Part shown: positions 37,572-46,555 of the stretch, piece by piece
Layout of the letters: the number at the start of each line of letters is the position of its first letter
How positions within the stretch are numbered: position 1 is the first letter of the stretch
NCBI GenBank assembly: GCA_021604505.1
Contig: BQJC01000004.1
Location: 1 to 64,000, forward strand
Direction: 5' to 3'
From: Nitrospinaceae bacterium
GTDB lineage: Bacteria; Nitrospinota; Nitrospinia; Nitrospinales; VA-1
Length of the DNA stretch: 64,000 nucleotides
Position numbers and translations under genes: made by a program
The notes under the pieces: model-generated
Database searches by the model: none
Told to the model about the DNA's origin: nothing
Seen by the model: only the letters and a program-made list of their open reading frames with translations

Positions 37572-37820
37572 TCATGTCGGAAACCGGTATTCAACACCTT
37601 TCTTCTCACAAAATTCTTTCAGTGTGAAATCCAGGGAACCTTTTTGTTTTTCCAGTTGGAGATATTCAAAATAGGCGTCGGCAAAATCTTTAAAACCTTT
37701 TCGTCTTAATTTCTTTATTTCCCTGGCTTCTTCCCTGGTCATCCTAAAGGCTTCAGGAGTAGAATCATCCAAGGCCTCTTGCAACCAATTATCTTCCGAC
37801 TTTGACTGACTCAACGACAC
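37572..37820 (-). CDS. Small helical hypothetical protein
   Basis: This 82-residue, highly charged protein contains REEAREIKKLRRKGFKDFADAYFEYLQLEK and a C-terminal KEFCEKKGVEYRFPT. It is predicted mainly alpha-helical with no signal or membrane segment. I do not recognise the family, and no partner gene is adjacent. Confidence 0.5.
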   Translation of the reverse strand: MSLSQSKSEDNWLQEALDDSTPEAFRMTREEAREIKKLRRKGFKDFADAYFEYLQLEKQKGSLDFTLKEFCEKKGVEYRFPT

Positions 37821-38051
37821 TGCCCCCTTTTGCGATTTCTCTGGTAAGTTCTCATTGCTAACCCCTTATCCTGAACGCCCCCCAGGGGTTCGACAGGAAA
37901 CACCGACCCAATAAAATCTTAATTCCAGGGTCGCCTTATTTGACCTTGATAAATATTTATCTAAAGATTATAAACCAAATGGGTCTCCAGCTAAATTCAA
38001 ACTCTTGTCCAGATTCGTTTAAAGGCCCGCAGTGAACTATGGACGCAACCG

Positions 38052-38546
38052 ATGAGTGAATTACCGGAATATCGACTCGACCGGGTTTTCGACGCGCCAC
38101 GCGAACTGGTTTGGCGTGCCTGGACCGATCCTGAAATTTTGCACCGTTGGTATGGCCCCAACATAGAAACGATTATCCACCAATTTGACTTGAAACCCGG
38201 CGGATCGTGGCTCAACGAGATGAAAATGGGCGGCAACTCCGATTTCAGTAAAATGGTTTTTCAGGAAGTGACTCCACCGGAGAAGCTGGTCTGGCATCCT
38301 TCGTCTACTGATCCCAATTGGAACCTCATCACCAGCCCCATGATGGCGGATTGGCCCCGGTTTCTTCTAACGACTGTGACGTTTGAGGACAGGGGCGGCA
38401 AAACCAATGTCCGCCTGACACAGGTGCCCTTAGAAGCAACAGAAGCCGGGATCGCCTGTTTCGCCGCCATGATGGCCAATATGGATAAGGGCTGGGGCAG
38501 CGGATACGCAATCATCGTTCAGCTGTTGGTGGAGCTGCAGGCATAA
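38052..38546 (+). CDS. SRPBCC/AHSA1-type protein
   Basis: This 164-residue protein has the START-like AHSA1 hallmarks: LDRVFDAPRELVWRAWTDPEILHRWYGP, DLKPGGSWLNEM and EVTPPEKLVWH. It lacks a signal peptide. The fold binds hydrophobic ligands or chaperone partners; such genes are often in small stress operons. It is followed 10 bp later by a small membrane-protein gene. Confidence 0.85.
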   Translation: MSELPEYRLDRVFDAPRELVWRAWTDPEILHRWYGPNIETIIHQFDLKPGGSWLNEMKMGGNSDFSKMVFQEVTPPEKLVWHPSSTDPNWNLITSPMMADWPRFLLTTVTFEDRGGKTNVRLTQVPLEATEAGIACFAAMMANMDKGWGSGYAIIVQLLVELQA

Positions 38547-38556
38547 GGGGGATTCG

Positions 38557-38979
38557 ATGAACGATCAAACCGTTGGCGGGATTCACTGGAGTTTCTGGAT
38601 AATCAGCGTTGTCACACTCATCTTTAATGTGATGGGCGTCACCAATTACTTCGTGCAGATGGATCCAGACGCCCTCGCTTCATTTCCTGAGCAGTATCGC
38701 CCGATCATCGAAGGCCGGCCCGCTTGGGCCACCGCAGGTTTTGCGATAGCCGTTTTTGGCGGCGCGCTTGGCTGCCTTTTGCTTCTGCTCAGAAAGTCGG
38801 CGGCGTTCTATGTGTTGATCCCGTCGCTACTGGGCGTGATTGTGTCCATGATGCATATATTCGGCGTGGCCGGGTTCAGTTCCTTCGATATTTGGGTGGG
38901 TGTTCTGATGCAACTGGTGGTGACGGGGTTTTTGATCTGGTATTCGAAGCAGGCAGAGAATAAGGGTTGGATCCGCTAG
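38557..38979 (+). CDS. Four-helix membrane protein
   Basis: This 140-residue protein has GGGGG upstream of the ATG and four predicted transmembrane helices (about 11-31, 58-78, 83-105, 108-128). It has no recognised family signature beyond general similarity to small membrane proteins near AHSA1 genes. Its last codons (KGWIR) lie inside a 22-bp direct repeat that recurs at 39862-39883. Confidence 0.7.
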   Translation: MNDQTVGGIHWSFWIISVVTLIFNVMGVTNYFVQMDPDALASFPEQYRPIIEGRPAWATAGFAIAVFGGALGCLLLLLRKSAAFYVLIPSLLGVIVSMMHIFGVAGFSSFDIWVGVLMQLVVTGFLIWYSKQAENKGWIR

Positions 38980-38983
38980 GAAC
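38962..38983 (+). repeat. 22-bp direct repeat, left copy
   Basis: It begins AAGGGTTGGATCCGCTAG and ends GAAC. It is identical to 39862-39883 and spans the stop codon of the four-helix protein. Confidence 0.85.
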
Positions 38984-39385
38984 AACTGCTAAGAAATTAA
39001 TGATAACACCCAAATGAAACACTCGCCCGTCCATTTTTCGGGCAAAGTATGCCAGCAACGAATCGAAAAAGGTCGGACCTATCCTTGGTTCAAGTAATAT
39101 CCTGTCTGAGTTGAGCTTTTTCTAATTCGTTATTTCTTTGTAACAGTTTGTTTTCATTCACCTTTTAGAGTTCCGCAAAGGTGAAATTATCGCCTAGTCG
39201 GAAAATTGACTTTATTGGCATATTGCAGTATATCTCTAGGCTCTGGAATCGGCCTGACAAAAATCACTGTAAAGATTTATTGGGATAAAAGTAGCTGGCA
39301 CCAGGATCTTGAGTGATGTATGGAGCCAAGTATCCAGCAGGGTTCGTAATGTCCACACATTAACAACATCAAGTGAGGGTTTTCA
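38984..39385. other. Intergenic region with one promoter-like pair
   Basis: TTGACT (39206-39211), 17 bases, then TATATC (39229-39234) resembles a sigma-70 promoter for the lipoprotein gene, with a leader of about 145 nt. Nothing else was recognised. Confidence 0.4.
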
Positions 39386-39838
39386 ATGAAATTAGGAGGA
39401 GTAAAATCTCTGCGTATTTTAATTCTTTTACTATCTCTTGCACTTTTCTATGGATGTTCCAATTTTAATGATGTCATTCGTGTTAAAGAAGAGGGATCGG
39501 AAGGAACAACAAAAGTCTATCCTGTCAATGCAGATCAGGCATGGAAAATTGCCATGACGGTTTTTCGCTGGGAAGGTTCAGATGCCATTGAGGAACACCG
39601 GGATGAGGGGTATATGTTAACCAGTAGTGGAATGAATTGGGTTTCTTGGGGCACCGTGATGGGAGCGTGGGTTAGGTCGATAGATAAAGACAACACCGAG
39701 GTTACAGTTGTCACAAAGCGAAGAATCACGACCAATATTGCCACAACACTGACTGAGGGTACTTTTCATAAACGATTTGCGGAAGCAGTTGGAATTGTAA
39801 AAAGTGGACAACCGCTTCCCAGAGTAGCCCCAGATTAA
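39386..39838 (+). CDS. Small lipoprotein of unknown function
   Basis: This 150-residue protein has a lipoprotein signal (lipobox FYGC at about residue 24). The short mature domain contains VYPVNADQAWKIAMTVFRW and a C-terminal region of alternating strands, reminiscent of small DUF3568-type lipoproteins. I am not certain of the family. The gene lies inside a 900-bp segment bracketed by identical 22-bp direct repeats, which suggests recent insertion or duplication. Confidence 0.72.
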   Translation: MKLGGVKSLRILILLLSLALFYGCSNFNDVIRVKEEGSEGTTKVYPVNADQAWKIAMTVFRWEGSDAIEEHRDEGYMLTSSGMNWVSWGTVMGAWVRSIDKDNTEVTVVTKRRITTNIATTLTEGTFHKRFAEAVGIVKSGQPLPRVAPD

Positions 39839-39861
39839 AATAAAACCGAATGAGAAAACAC

Positions 39862-39883
39862 AAGGGTTGGATCCGCTAGGAAC
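39862..39883 (+). repeat. 22-bp direct repeat, right copy
   Basis: Identical to 38962-38983, but here it lies outside any gene, 24 bp after the lipoprotein stop codon. Confidence 0.85.
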
Positions 39884-39919
39884 CATTGGCAGAGATTTAC
39901 CTACGGCGGGAAACTTGAC

Positions 39920-40495
39920 CTACAATTCCAGAATAAAAATAATCAGGCAGGTGATCAAAGCAATTAACAGCGCCCGCAAACCGGTCCAAAGCCATAAGGA
40001 CCCGCTCGCTTTACCCAGGAAAAGACCCAGAAGAAAAATTGCCAAAAGGGCGGAAAGGATAGACGATTCCAGAGGAGGCAAGGGAAGGGGCACTCCGACC
40101 TGGGCCATCCATAAAGGGGATATGATGAACAGGGAAACCAGGAGCGGCGCCAAACCATTGACCAGAGCGATCCATATGGGGACCCATTTAGAGGCTTTGC
40201 CGTGTTCCGTATCGCCCAGGTCGTCTACCAGAGCTCCTTCCAATTCCAGAAGTTCTTTTTTTCTTTCCTCGGACTCACTGATGTAGGCACTGCTCAGGCC
40301 ACTGATGCATAGAGCAATCGCGGCCCCCAGGCAGGCGTTGATGACGGTGGGAATCGGCACATGATCGGTAACGTAAAAAGCCATGATTAACCCAAGCATG
40401 GTGAGGGCTCCATCATAGCCGTTGGTGAAGAAATACCGGCGGGCGATTCCATGCGCTCGGGAAAGATTTAACAGAAACCGGATACGTTCAATCAC
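39920..40495 (-). CDS. VIT1/CCC1-type metal transporter-like membrane protein
   Basis: This 191-residue protein has five hydrophobic segments and a charged loop (SESEERKKELLELEGALVDDLGDTEH) after the second. The segment YFFTNGYDGALTMLGLIMAFYV resembles the VIT/CCC1 iron-manganese transporter start. It is shorter than typical VIT proteins (about 230 residues). It is adjacent to and co-directional with a DUF211 gene, with an 8-bp gap. Confidence 0.65.
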   Translation of the reverse strand: MIERIRFLLNLSRAHGIARRYFFTNGYDGALTMLGLIMAFYVTDHVPIPTVINACLGAAIALCISGLSSAYISESEERKKELLELEGALVDDLGDTEHGKASKWVPIWIALVNGLAPLLVSLFIISPLWMAQVGVPLPLPPLESSILSALLAIFLLGLFLGKASGSLWLWTGLRALLIALITCLIIFILEL

Positions 40496-40503
40496 AGGTC
40501 AAA

Positions 40504-40782
40504 CTATTCTCGTTCGGGAGAAGCTTCCGATCCTTCAACCTCTACGGCATCGATGCTGTGTAAAGACCCTCCCAGATTTTTGATGGTATCGACGATCGCA
40601 TCGAACGGGATATCTTCTCCTTCAATCACCAGGATGACAGACTCGGTTTTTTCATCCACTTCCTCAACGTTGAGTTTGACGTTGCATCGTGTTCCCTCGT
40701 CTGCAATGGCTTTCGCAAAATCGAGGGCACTCGGCTGATGAGGTTTTAAAACATCCAGAACAATCCGTTTGACCTTGGCCAT
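40504..40782 (-). CDS. DUF211-family protein
   Basis: The ATG at 40782 gives 92 residues: MAKVKRIVLDVLKPHQPS at the start, then VKLNVEEVDEKTESVILVIEGEDIPFDAI. This is the DUF211 ferredoxin-like fold known mostly from archaea. A longer frame to 40992 only runs back into the upstream gene. The function is unknown; tight linkage to the VIT-like gene suggests a shared role. Confidence 0.78.
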   Translation of the reverse strand: MAKVKRIVLDVLKPHQPSALDFAKAIADEGTRCNVKLNVEEVDEKTESVILVIEGEDIPFDAIVDTIKNLGGSLHSIDAVEVEGSEASPERE

Positions 40783-40894
40783 GGGTTTCAAATTTTCCAA
40801 TAATGTTACGGGGATATTTTCAACGCACATCCCGTTTCCGCGTGAATACCAGTTCAATGGGACCACCGGAGCCCGGTCGCCCTCCGCGCCGGAG

Positions 40895-43024
40895 TCACCC
40901 CGCCGCGGCAAGCTGAGGCACCTGCCCGAGTTTCTTCCACTTATTGAAGTAATAGCGAATCCTTCCGTCCTTGGTCGGATAAATTTTTTCATACTTTTCC
41001 GACCCGTCGGGCTGGCGTTCGACGATCACGATTTTTTTGTCCAGCAACTGTGTCGACTTCCCCACATAAAGAAAGTTATAGGGCTGATCCCTGGCAATCA
41101 GGCGATGCAGTTCGTGGGCCATGCGTTTTTGTTTTTCCTTGTCGTATTCCCGCCGGATGCGGACGATCAACCGGTCCACCTCAGGGTTTTTATAGCCCAC
41201 GAAATTGAGTTGCCTGGGACCGGCCTGGCTCGAATGCCAGATCTGGAAAAGGTCGGGATCGATCCCCATGCTCCACCCCAGAACCAGAGCATCGAATTTA
41301 AATGTGTTGACGAAGTCCTTGAGAAACACCGCCCATTCAAAAATCTGAGTGTTGCATTTGATCCCCAGTTTGCGCCAGCTGTTTTGCGCGATGGTCAGAA
41401 TATTTTTGCGGATCGGGTTTCCGGCATTGGTGATCAGGTTGAACTCGAAAATCTTGCCCTCCTTTTCTAAAAATCCATTCTTGTTTTTTTGCCAGCCCAG
41501 GTCGTTTAGAATTTTCAATGCGCCATCAGGGTCATACGGCAAAGGTTTTATGGAAGGGTCGTACCAATCGGTGATTTTGGGATATGGTCCTGTTACGCGC
41601 TCGCCTTCCCCGTAAAGGACATATTTGATGATCTGATCCACATCGATTGCCATCCCCAACGCGCGGCGCACTTCCGCGGATTTAAAAAGCGGGTTTCTTA
41701 TGTTGTAGCCAATATAAGAGTAAAAATAGCCGACGCTGGAAAAGTGCTGGTATTTTTCATCCTTTTTAAAGCGCGCCACCTGATGCGGCTGGACCGAATA
41801 GTTGTCCACGGCTCCAGCGTAAAACTCCATCTCCTGGGTCAATGCGTCGGGAACGATGCGCATGACATATTCGTGATACTCAGGGGGAGAATCCCAATAA
41901 TCTTCATTTCGAACCACGCGGATCAATTCGTCGGACTGCCATTCTTTAAACACAAACGGCCCCGTCCCGATCGGATGCCGGTTGAATCGGCTGTCTCGGA
42001 TGGTAAAGGATTCCCTGGCCGCGCCCTTTGCTTCCGCCTCCTTGCTCAACGCCGCCTCATTCAAGAGATGCTCCGGCAGGATGCCCATGAACCAGGAGTT
42101 GATGGCCGGAGAAAACAGGCGTTTGTAAACGATCTTGATCTTGTGAGGCCCCAGAGGCTCGACCGATTTGATCGGCTCGTAATCGGAGGTCCGGGGCGAG
42201 GCGTTGGCGGGATTCATGATCGCCTGATAGGTGAATAAAACGTCTCCCGAATCGAATTCATGCCCGTCGTGAAACCGGACCCCTTTTCTAAGATCGAACA
42301 CAATGATCGGATTGTGCTCGGTCAAGGGAAGGATATCCTGAAGATGTCCCTGGATCAGGTTTTGTTGCGCGGGGTCTTCCGCACGAATGTATTTTTCATG
42401 AGGAAACGATTGAAAATAATCATCTCCCAGAAGGTCTTTCACAGGTTTGAAGAAATCCTGATTGACAGCGTGAAGGTTGAACTTGATCCGGGCGGGATGC
42501 CTGACAGTATAAGGGACTTTCTGCATTCGAGGGCGCCCGTTCTCCATTTGAGGGTTCCCTTGTTCGTCTAAGACAGGGGCGCTGATTTCCCCCTTTGTCT
42601 CCTCTTTGGAAATCAAGTCCACCGAACGAATGTTTTTATACCATGCAACGTTTGTCTTCAAAGATTCCAGAATATAACGCGCCCACTCACGGGAAGTTTC
42701 TTTTCGGGGGTCGTCAGGATCAATGACCAGGTACGCCTCCTCGTATTGCGCCCAGGAGGATGCCAGTCGCGGCCTGTAGTCCAGATTATCGTCCAGGTCG
42801 ATCAGACCGTCGAACACCAGTTCGTTGATGGAACTGCTGGTGGTGTCCGCGCTCAGAATGGGGTTCAGGATTTCCGCATCCGCCGCCGAACCATGGATGT
42901 ATTTGACCAGCCGGTCCGGATTGCCCACGGCCTGTTTATCATAGGTCGGAACCCAGAAAAACGATTGCACCAGAAAAACGATCAATCCGAGGGGTAAATA
43001 TATGAGAATTCGCTTGGTATTCAT
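40895..43024 (-). CDS. Peptide/oligopeptide ABC-transporter substrate-binding protein, family 5
   Basis: This 709-residue protein is anchored or secreted by an N-terminal hydrophobic segment (about 6-25). SBP_bac_5 motifs are visible: the LNPILSADTTSSSINELVFDGL opening, IVFDLRKGVRFHDGHEFDSGDVLFTYQAIM, PIGTGPFVFKEW and the C-terminal NFVGYKNPEVDRLI. It is longer than DppA/OppA (about 540 residues) because of insertions around residues 80-220. No permease or ATPase is nearby. Confidence 0.9.
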   Translation of the reverse strand: MNTKRILIYLPLGLIVFLVQSFFWVPTYDKQAVGNPDRLVKYIHGSAADAEILNPILSADTTSSSINELVFDGLIDLDDNLDYRPRLASSWAQYEEAYLVIDPDDPRKETSREWARYILESLKTNVAWYKNIRSVDLISKEETKGEISAPVLDEQGNPQMENGRPRMQKVPYTVRHPARIKFNLHAVNQDFFKPVKDLLGDDYFQSFPHEKYIRAEDPAQQNLIQGHLQDILPLTEHNPIIVFDLRKGVRFHDGHEFDSGDVLFTYQAIMNPANASPRTSDYEPIKSVEPLGPHKIKIVYKRLFSPAINSWFMGILPEHLLNEAALSKEAEAKGAARESFTIRDSRFNRHPIGTGPFVFKEWQSDELIRVVRNEDYWDSPPEYHEYVMRIVPDALTQEMEFYAGAVDNYSVQPHQVARFKKDEKYQHFSSVGYFYSYIGYNIRNPLFKSAEVRRALGMAIDVDQIIKYVLYGEGERVTGPYPKITDWYDPSIKPLPYDPDGALKILNDLGWQKNKNGFLEKEGKIFEFNLITNAGNPIRKNILTIAQNSWRKLGIKCNTQIFEWAVFLKDFVNTFKFDALVLGWSMGIDPDLFQIWHSSQAGPRQLNFVGYKNPEVDRLIVRIRREYDKEKQKRMAHELHRLIARDQPYNFLYVGKSTQLLDKKIVIVERQPDGSEKYEKIYPTKDGRIRYYFNKWKKLGQVPQLAAAG

Positions 43025-43176
43025 TCAGGAATCATCATAACAAAATATGTCCTGGAATAAATAATGAATGTTTATGAGATTTTCTCCTATATCATTGTAA
43101 AGTAAATGGAAAAAGCTCTCATTTCCACCTTTTTGCTGTATACTGAATAAGTGGTTCGAGATATTTTAAAAATTTC
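43025..43176. other. Divergent intergenic region, left part
   Basis: Upstream of the substrate-binding-protein gene. It is AT-rich; no sure promoter was recognised on the minus strand. Confidence 0.35.
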
Positions 43177-43205
43177 TTGACTTGTTATTTGTTTGCCTAT
43201 ATAGC
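43177..43205 (+). promoter_or_regulatory. Sigma-70 promoter of a candidate small RNA
   Basis: TTGACT (43177-43182), 17 bases, then TATAGC (43200-43205). The start would be near 43212. Confidence 0.6.
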
Positions 43206-43211
43206 TTTAAT

Positions 43212-43283
43212 ACTTACCCTGCTGAGGCGGGAAGGTGAAAAACGGGGAGTTTCAAATTACTGCAAACTGTCCCCGTTTTTTTT
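43212..43283 (+). ncRNA. Candidate ~72-nt small RNA or attenuator upstream of ferredoxin
   Basis: A promoter-like pair (43177-43205) is followed by about 28 nt of purine-rich sequence. A strong hairpin then follows: AAACGGGGAGTTT paired with AAACTGTCCCCGTTT, with a 2-nt bulge and eight T. No start codon with a ribosome-binding site lies inside. It could be an independent sRNA or the attenuated leader of the ferredoxin, which begins 92 bp later. Confidence 0.5.
43240..43283 (+). terminator. Intrinsic terminator
   Basis: The stem 43240-43252 / 43264-43278 is followed by T8 (43276-43283). Confidence 0.8.
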
Positions 43284-43374
43284 AGGATAAAAAACCGTTT
43301 ACAACCCCACAAGGTTTTAGTAAGGTTTTACACCATTTTCTGAAATAACCATTTTAGAGAAAAGGAAAAGGAAC

Positions 43375-43701
43375 ATGGCAACAATAATCACTGAAGAATG
43401 TATCAACTGTGGCGTTTGCGAACCCGAATGCCCGAATGAAGCGATCAGCGAAGGCGAAGATTTTTACGAAATCGAGGCGGACCTGTGCACCGAGTGTGTT
43501 GGATTTCACGGGGAAGAGGCTTGTCAGGAAGTTTGTCCCGTAGATTGCTGTATCCCCGATGAAGACAACCGGGAAACAGAAGAGGAATTGCTGGAGAAAG
43601 CCAAGAAAATTCATCCCGATGATACATTCCCGGGGCTGGAGGAACTGACCAACGAAACCTCGTTGTTCAGAAATCCTGACCGTAAAAACGCTAATCTTTG
43701 A
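43375..43701 (+). CDS. 2[4Fe-4S] ferredoxin, YfhL-type
   Basis: This 108-residue ferredoxin has a first cluster motif CINCGVCEPECP (Cys10, 13, 16, 20). The second is spread: CTECVGFHGEEACQEVCPVDCC, with eight residues between the second and third cysteines. This insertion is typical of YfhL-like and some Alvin-type ferredoxins and lowers the reduction potential. The charged C-terminal extension (residues 65-108) is longer than in YfhL. The likely partner is an unlinked oxidoreductase. Confidence 0.9.
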   Translation: MATIITEECINCGVCEPECPNEAISEGEDFYEIEADLCTECVGFHGEEACQEVCPVDCCIPDEDNRETEEELLEKAKKIHPDDTFPGLEELTNETSLFRNPDRKNANL

Positions 43702-43907
43702 TTCGACCCTACGGCGGCTTGTATGGGCTCACTCATAGAAGCCGCTTTCATTTTAATTCTGCATGGTCGGAAAGTGGTGCTCCGTTTTTCTCCCCCAGAA
43801 TATTACAACCATTGTTTTTCCACTCCCTGACAAGCATTACTGAATGTTTGAGGGCCCTCAACAAAGGTTTAAGTCTTTCCTCTAAAAAAATTTGAGGACA
43901 GGGTTTC

Positions 43908-43935
43908 TTGACAACCATTGAGGTATCGTTATACC
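43908..43935 (+). promoter_or_regulatory. Promoter of tRNA-fMet
   Basis: TTGACA (43908-43913), 16 bases, then TATACC (43930-43935). The start would fall about 45 bp before the tRNA. Confidence 0.65.
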
Positions 43936-43985
43936 TTGTCAGAGGAGTTTTTTCGCCAGGAACAGCGTAGAACCTAAATTCAAAT

Positions 43986-44063
<78 letters not shown>

Positions 44064-44067
44064 TATA

Positions 44068-44107
44068 AAAAAGCACTTACGGAAATTCTTCTGTAAGTGC
44101 TTTTTTT
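44068..44107 (+). terminator. Terminator of tRNA-fMet
   Basis: AAAAAGCACTTAC (44068-44080) pairs with GTAAGTGCTTTTT (44093-44105), followed by further T. Confidence 0.85.
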
Positions 44108-44190
44108 GTTCCATTCAACAGAACTTCATAGAGAACGGTTTTTACGAATTTCCACCGGAACACTATCAAGCATCTTGAAAAGGGACAAAC

Positions 44191-46092
44191 ATGATCCATT
44201 GGATCGATGCACTTATTATAATAGCGTTTCTCGCGTTCGCCTTATTTTCAGGTCTTAAAAATAAAGACAAGGCATCGAAGAACCTGGAGGAGTATTTTCT
44301 TGCCGGAAGGTCGCTCAAGGGGTGGCAAGCGGGCGTGAGCATGTCCGCTACGCAGTTTGCGGCGGACACCCCTCTTCTCGTTGTGGGTCTTGTCGCCACC
44401 GCCGGCATCTTTTCATTGTGGCAACTATGGATTTACGCGATCAGCTTTCTGCTCATGGGGTTTCTTCTGGCCGGTCCCTGGAGAAGAGCCAATGTTTTGA
44501 CAGATGCGGAACTCACAGAAATTCGTTATGGAGGAAACAAAGCCACAGTATTAAGGGGTGTGAAAGCCATTTATTTTGGGACTATTTTCAATTGCACGGT
44601 TTTGGCCATGGTATTGCTGGCGGCCACGCGAATTGCGGAACCCTTTTTACTTTGGAACGAATGGCTTCCAGAAGGAATTTACCAACCGGTTTTATCACTG
44701 GTGGAGTGGGCGGCCGTTCCCTTTACCGTGAACCTGGAAAACCAGTCTCTTCTTTGGATATTATCCACCAACAACCTCCTATCCATTTTCTCCATCGTAT
44801 TGGTGACAGCCATTTATTCCATGGCGGGAGGGTTGAGAGCCGTGGTGGCGACGGACGTGTTCCAGTTTTTTATCATGATGATTGGAACCTTCATTTATAT
44901 GTTGATTGTCGTCAACCAAACGGGAGGGTTTGCGGAATTATCAACGCAAATTGAAATCCTTTATTCTCAAAACACCCCCAATGGAATCACTCCTACTGAA
45001 ATCTTCGCCTTCACCCCATCCCAGGCTTTTGATGTCAGCGCAGGACTTTTATGCGTCTTCGGCCTGCAATGGCTCATTCAAATGAACTCAGATGGAACCG
45101 GGTACCTTTCCCAAAGATCGATGGCCTGCAAATCCGATTCGGACGCCAAATGTGCCGCGGTTCTGTTTACTTTTTTACAGGTCTTTTTAAGGTCCATTTT
45201 CTGGCTGCCCATCGCCCTCGGCCTCATGATCCTTTATCCAATGGAATTGGGCGTTTCACCGGAAGTCTATACGGCCCATCGGGAAACAACGTTTGTTCTT
45301 GGAATTCGGGATTTGCTCCCTATAGGGGTCAAGGGGCTGTTGTTGACCTCCATGCTCGCGGCTCTCGCCTCAACGCTCGACACCCACCTCAACTGGGGGT
45401 CGAGCTATTGGACCAATGACCTTTACAAACGAATCCTATTTGAAAAAATTTTAAAAAAGTCTCCAGATCCTGGGCATCTCGTTTGGGTGGCAAGGTGGTC
45501 CAATCTGGGAATACTCCTCATCGCCCTTTTCATCATGGCTCACCTGGAGTCGATTCAAAGCGCCTGGAAAGGATCATTACTGATAGGGGCGGCTATGGGG
45601 ATCCCGCTTCTTTTGAGGTGGTTCTGGTGGAGGATGAACGCCTGGGGGGAAATTGCGAGTATTCTGGCCGCAACGATCTGCGTGCCGATTTTTTTAACGA
45701 TGGATGTGTCCAACCATGAGAGCCTGTTGTCGATCGCCGGAATTTCGCTATTGGTAACCCTGAGCGCTGTTTATTTAAAAGGGCCCGAGGAAAAAATCGT
45801 TTTAAAGGATTTCTATCATCGGGTTCAACCCGATGGTTTTTGGGGGCCTGTTGCAGAGGGGATGGATAAAGCTCCACGTTCTACCGAGGACCGTTTTCTT
45901 AAAAACATCCTGCAAATGACTCTTTGCGCCTTCACCTGTTTTGGGCTTTTAGTGGGGGTTGGGACTCTTCTGGTAGGCGGAACGCCCCCCCTGTGGTTTC
46001 CCAATCCTATTCTCTGGCCATTGACTTGTATCGCTCTTGGCCTGGGAGTGGTTCCCCTTTGGTGGCAGTCACTGGGAAAAAATAAACAATAG
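44191..46092 (+). CDS. Sodium:solute symporter family protein
   Basis: This 633-residue protein has about 13-14 transmembrane helices and the SSS-family opening: EYFLAGRSLKGWQAGVSMSATQFAADTPLLVVGL, IFSLWQLWIYA, then SMAGGLRAVVATDVFQFFIM. It imports a small organic solute with Na; the substrate is unknown. It lies between the tRNA-fMet and an exact copy of the tRNA 3' end, so it is probably an acquired cargo gene. Confidence 0.9.
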   Translation: MIHWIDALIIIAFLAFALFSGLKNKDKASKNLEEYFLAGRSLKGWQAGVSMSATQFAADTPLLVVGLVATAGIFSLWQLWIYAISFLLMGFLLAGPWRRANVLTDAELTEIRYGGNKATVLRGVKAIYFGTIFNCTVLAMVLLAATRIAEPFLLWNEWLPEGIYQPVLSLVEWAAVPFTVNLENQSLLWILSTNNLLSIFSIVLVTAIYSMAGGLRAVVATDVFQFFIMMIGTFIYMLIVVNQTGGFAELSTQIEILYSQNTPNGITPTEIFAFTPSQAFDVSAGLLCVFGLQWLIQMNSDGTGYLSQRSMACKSDSDAKCAAVLFTFLQVFLRSIFWLPIALGLMILYPMELGVSPEVYTAHRETTFVLGIRDLLPIGVKGLLLTSMLAALASTLDTHLNWGSSYWTNDLYKRILFEKILKKSPDPGHLVWVARWSNLGILLIALFIMAHLESIQSAWKGSLLIGAAMGIPLLLRWFWWRMNAWGEIASILAATICVPIFLTMDVSNHESLLSIAGISLLVTLSAVYLKGPEEKIVLKDFYHRVQPDGFWGPVAEGMDKAPRSTEDRFLKNILQMTLCAFTCFGLLVGVGTLLVGGTPPLWFPNPILWPLTCIALGLGVVPLWWQSLGKNKQ

Positions 46093-46206
46093 AATTTCCT
46101 GGGAAATCTTCATCGGTCGAAACGGATGAAAGTTAAAGTCAAGAGCTCCTTCTTCACTTAATTTATCCCATTGATATTAACAGGGTTGATTTCCTATCAA
46201 ATTGAG

Positions 46207-46467
46207 CGGGTTCTATAAATCCAACCTCACACGATCCTGGCTTCCGTAAAACAGGGAAAGGTGAATTTTTATACTGGAATTTAACCCATTACCTCAAAAT
46301 GAGGAGCCAAGGCCATCCTGGCATTGATCCTTTTGTCTTTGGCCGCATTGATTGGCAAAATGATGACCTGGTGGTTAAAATAACACTCATAGTTTGAACT
46401 TTTTTTACCGCCTTTGGTTATTTTTCAATCAACAAGCCCGTCAGTTCAAATCTGGCCCCCGCTACCA
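46207..46467 (+). repeat. 260-bp duplicated module, copy 1
   Basis: About 80% similar by eye, in the same orientation, to 51928-52187. Shared blocks include CTTCC-TAAA-CAGGGAAAGG, ATTTAACCC and TTTTGTCTTTG-CCGCATTGA. This copy ends in an intact tRNA 3' end; copy 2 has it decayed. Confidence 0.75.
46309..46383 (+). pseudogene. Relic of hydrophobic micro-ORF (start codon lost)
   Basis: In frame this reads KAILALILLSLAALIGKMM then TWWLK and a stop. The intact homologue in copy 2 (52031-52096) begins MAILVLILLSL. AAG replaces the ATG here. Confidence 0.45.
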
Positions 46468-46468
46468 A
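46439..46468 (+). repeat. Exact 30-bp duplicate of the tRNA-fMet 3' end (attachment-like site)
   Basis: It covers the T-arm, acceptor and ACCA of the tRNA at 44034-44063 without a mismatch. The rest of the tRNA is missing, as at the distal end of a tRNA-integrated island. Confidence 0.8.
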
Positions 46469-46475
46469 ATAATAA

Positions 46476-46505
46476 AAGGGGTTAGCCTGAAAAAGTTAAC
46501 CCCTT
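46476..46505 (+). terminator. Hairpin following the tRNA relic
   Basis: AAGGGGTTA (46476-46484) pairs with TAACCCCTT (46497-46505). Confidence 0.6.
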
Positions 46506-46555
46506 ATTTATAAAATCTTTGAATTGTCCCAGTATTGTCCCACTAAGCCTAAGGC

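Noticed and set aside
46439-46468. Second complete tRNA
   Set aside because: Only the T-arm, acceptor and CCA are present; D-arm and anticodon arm are missing.
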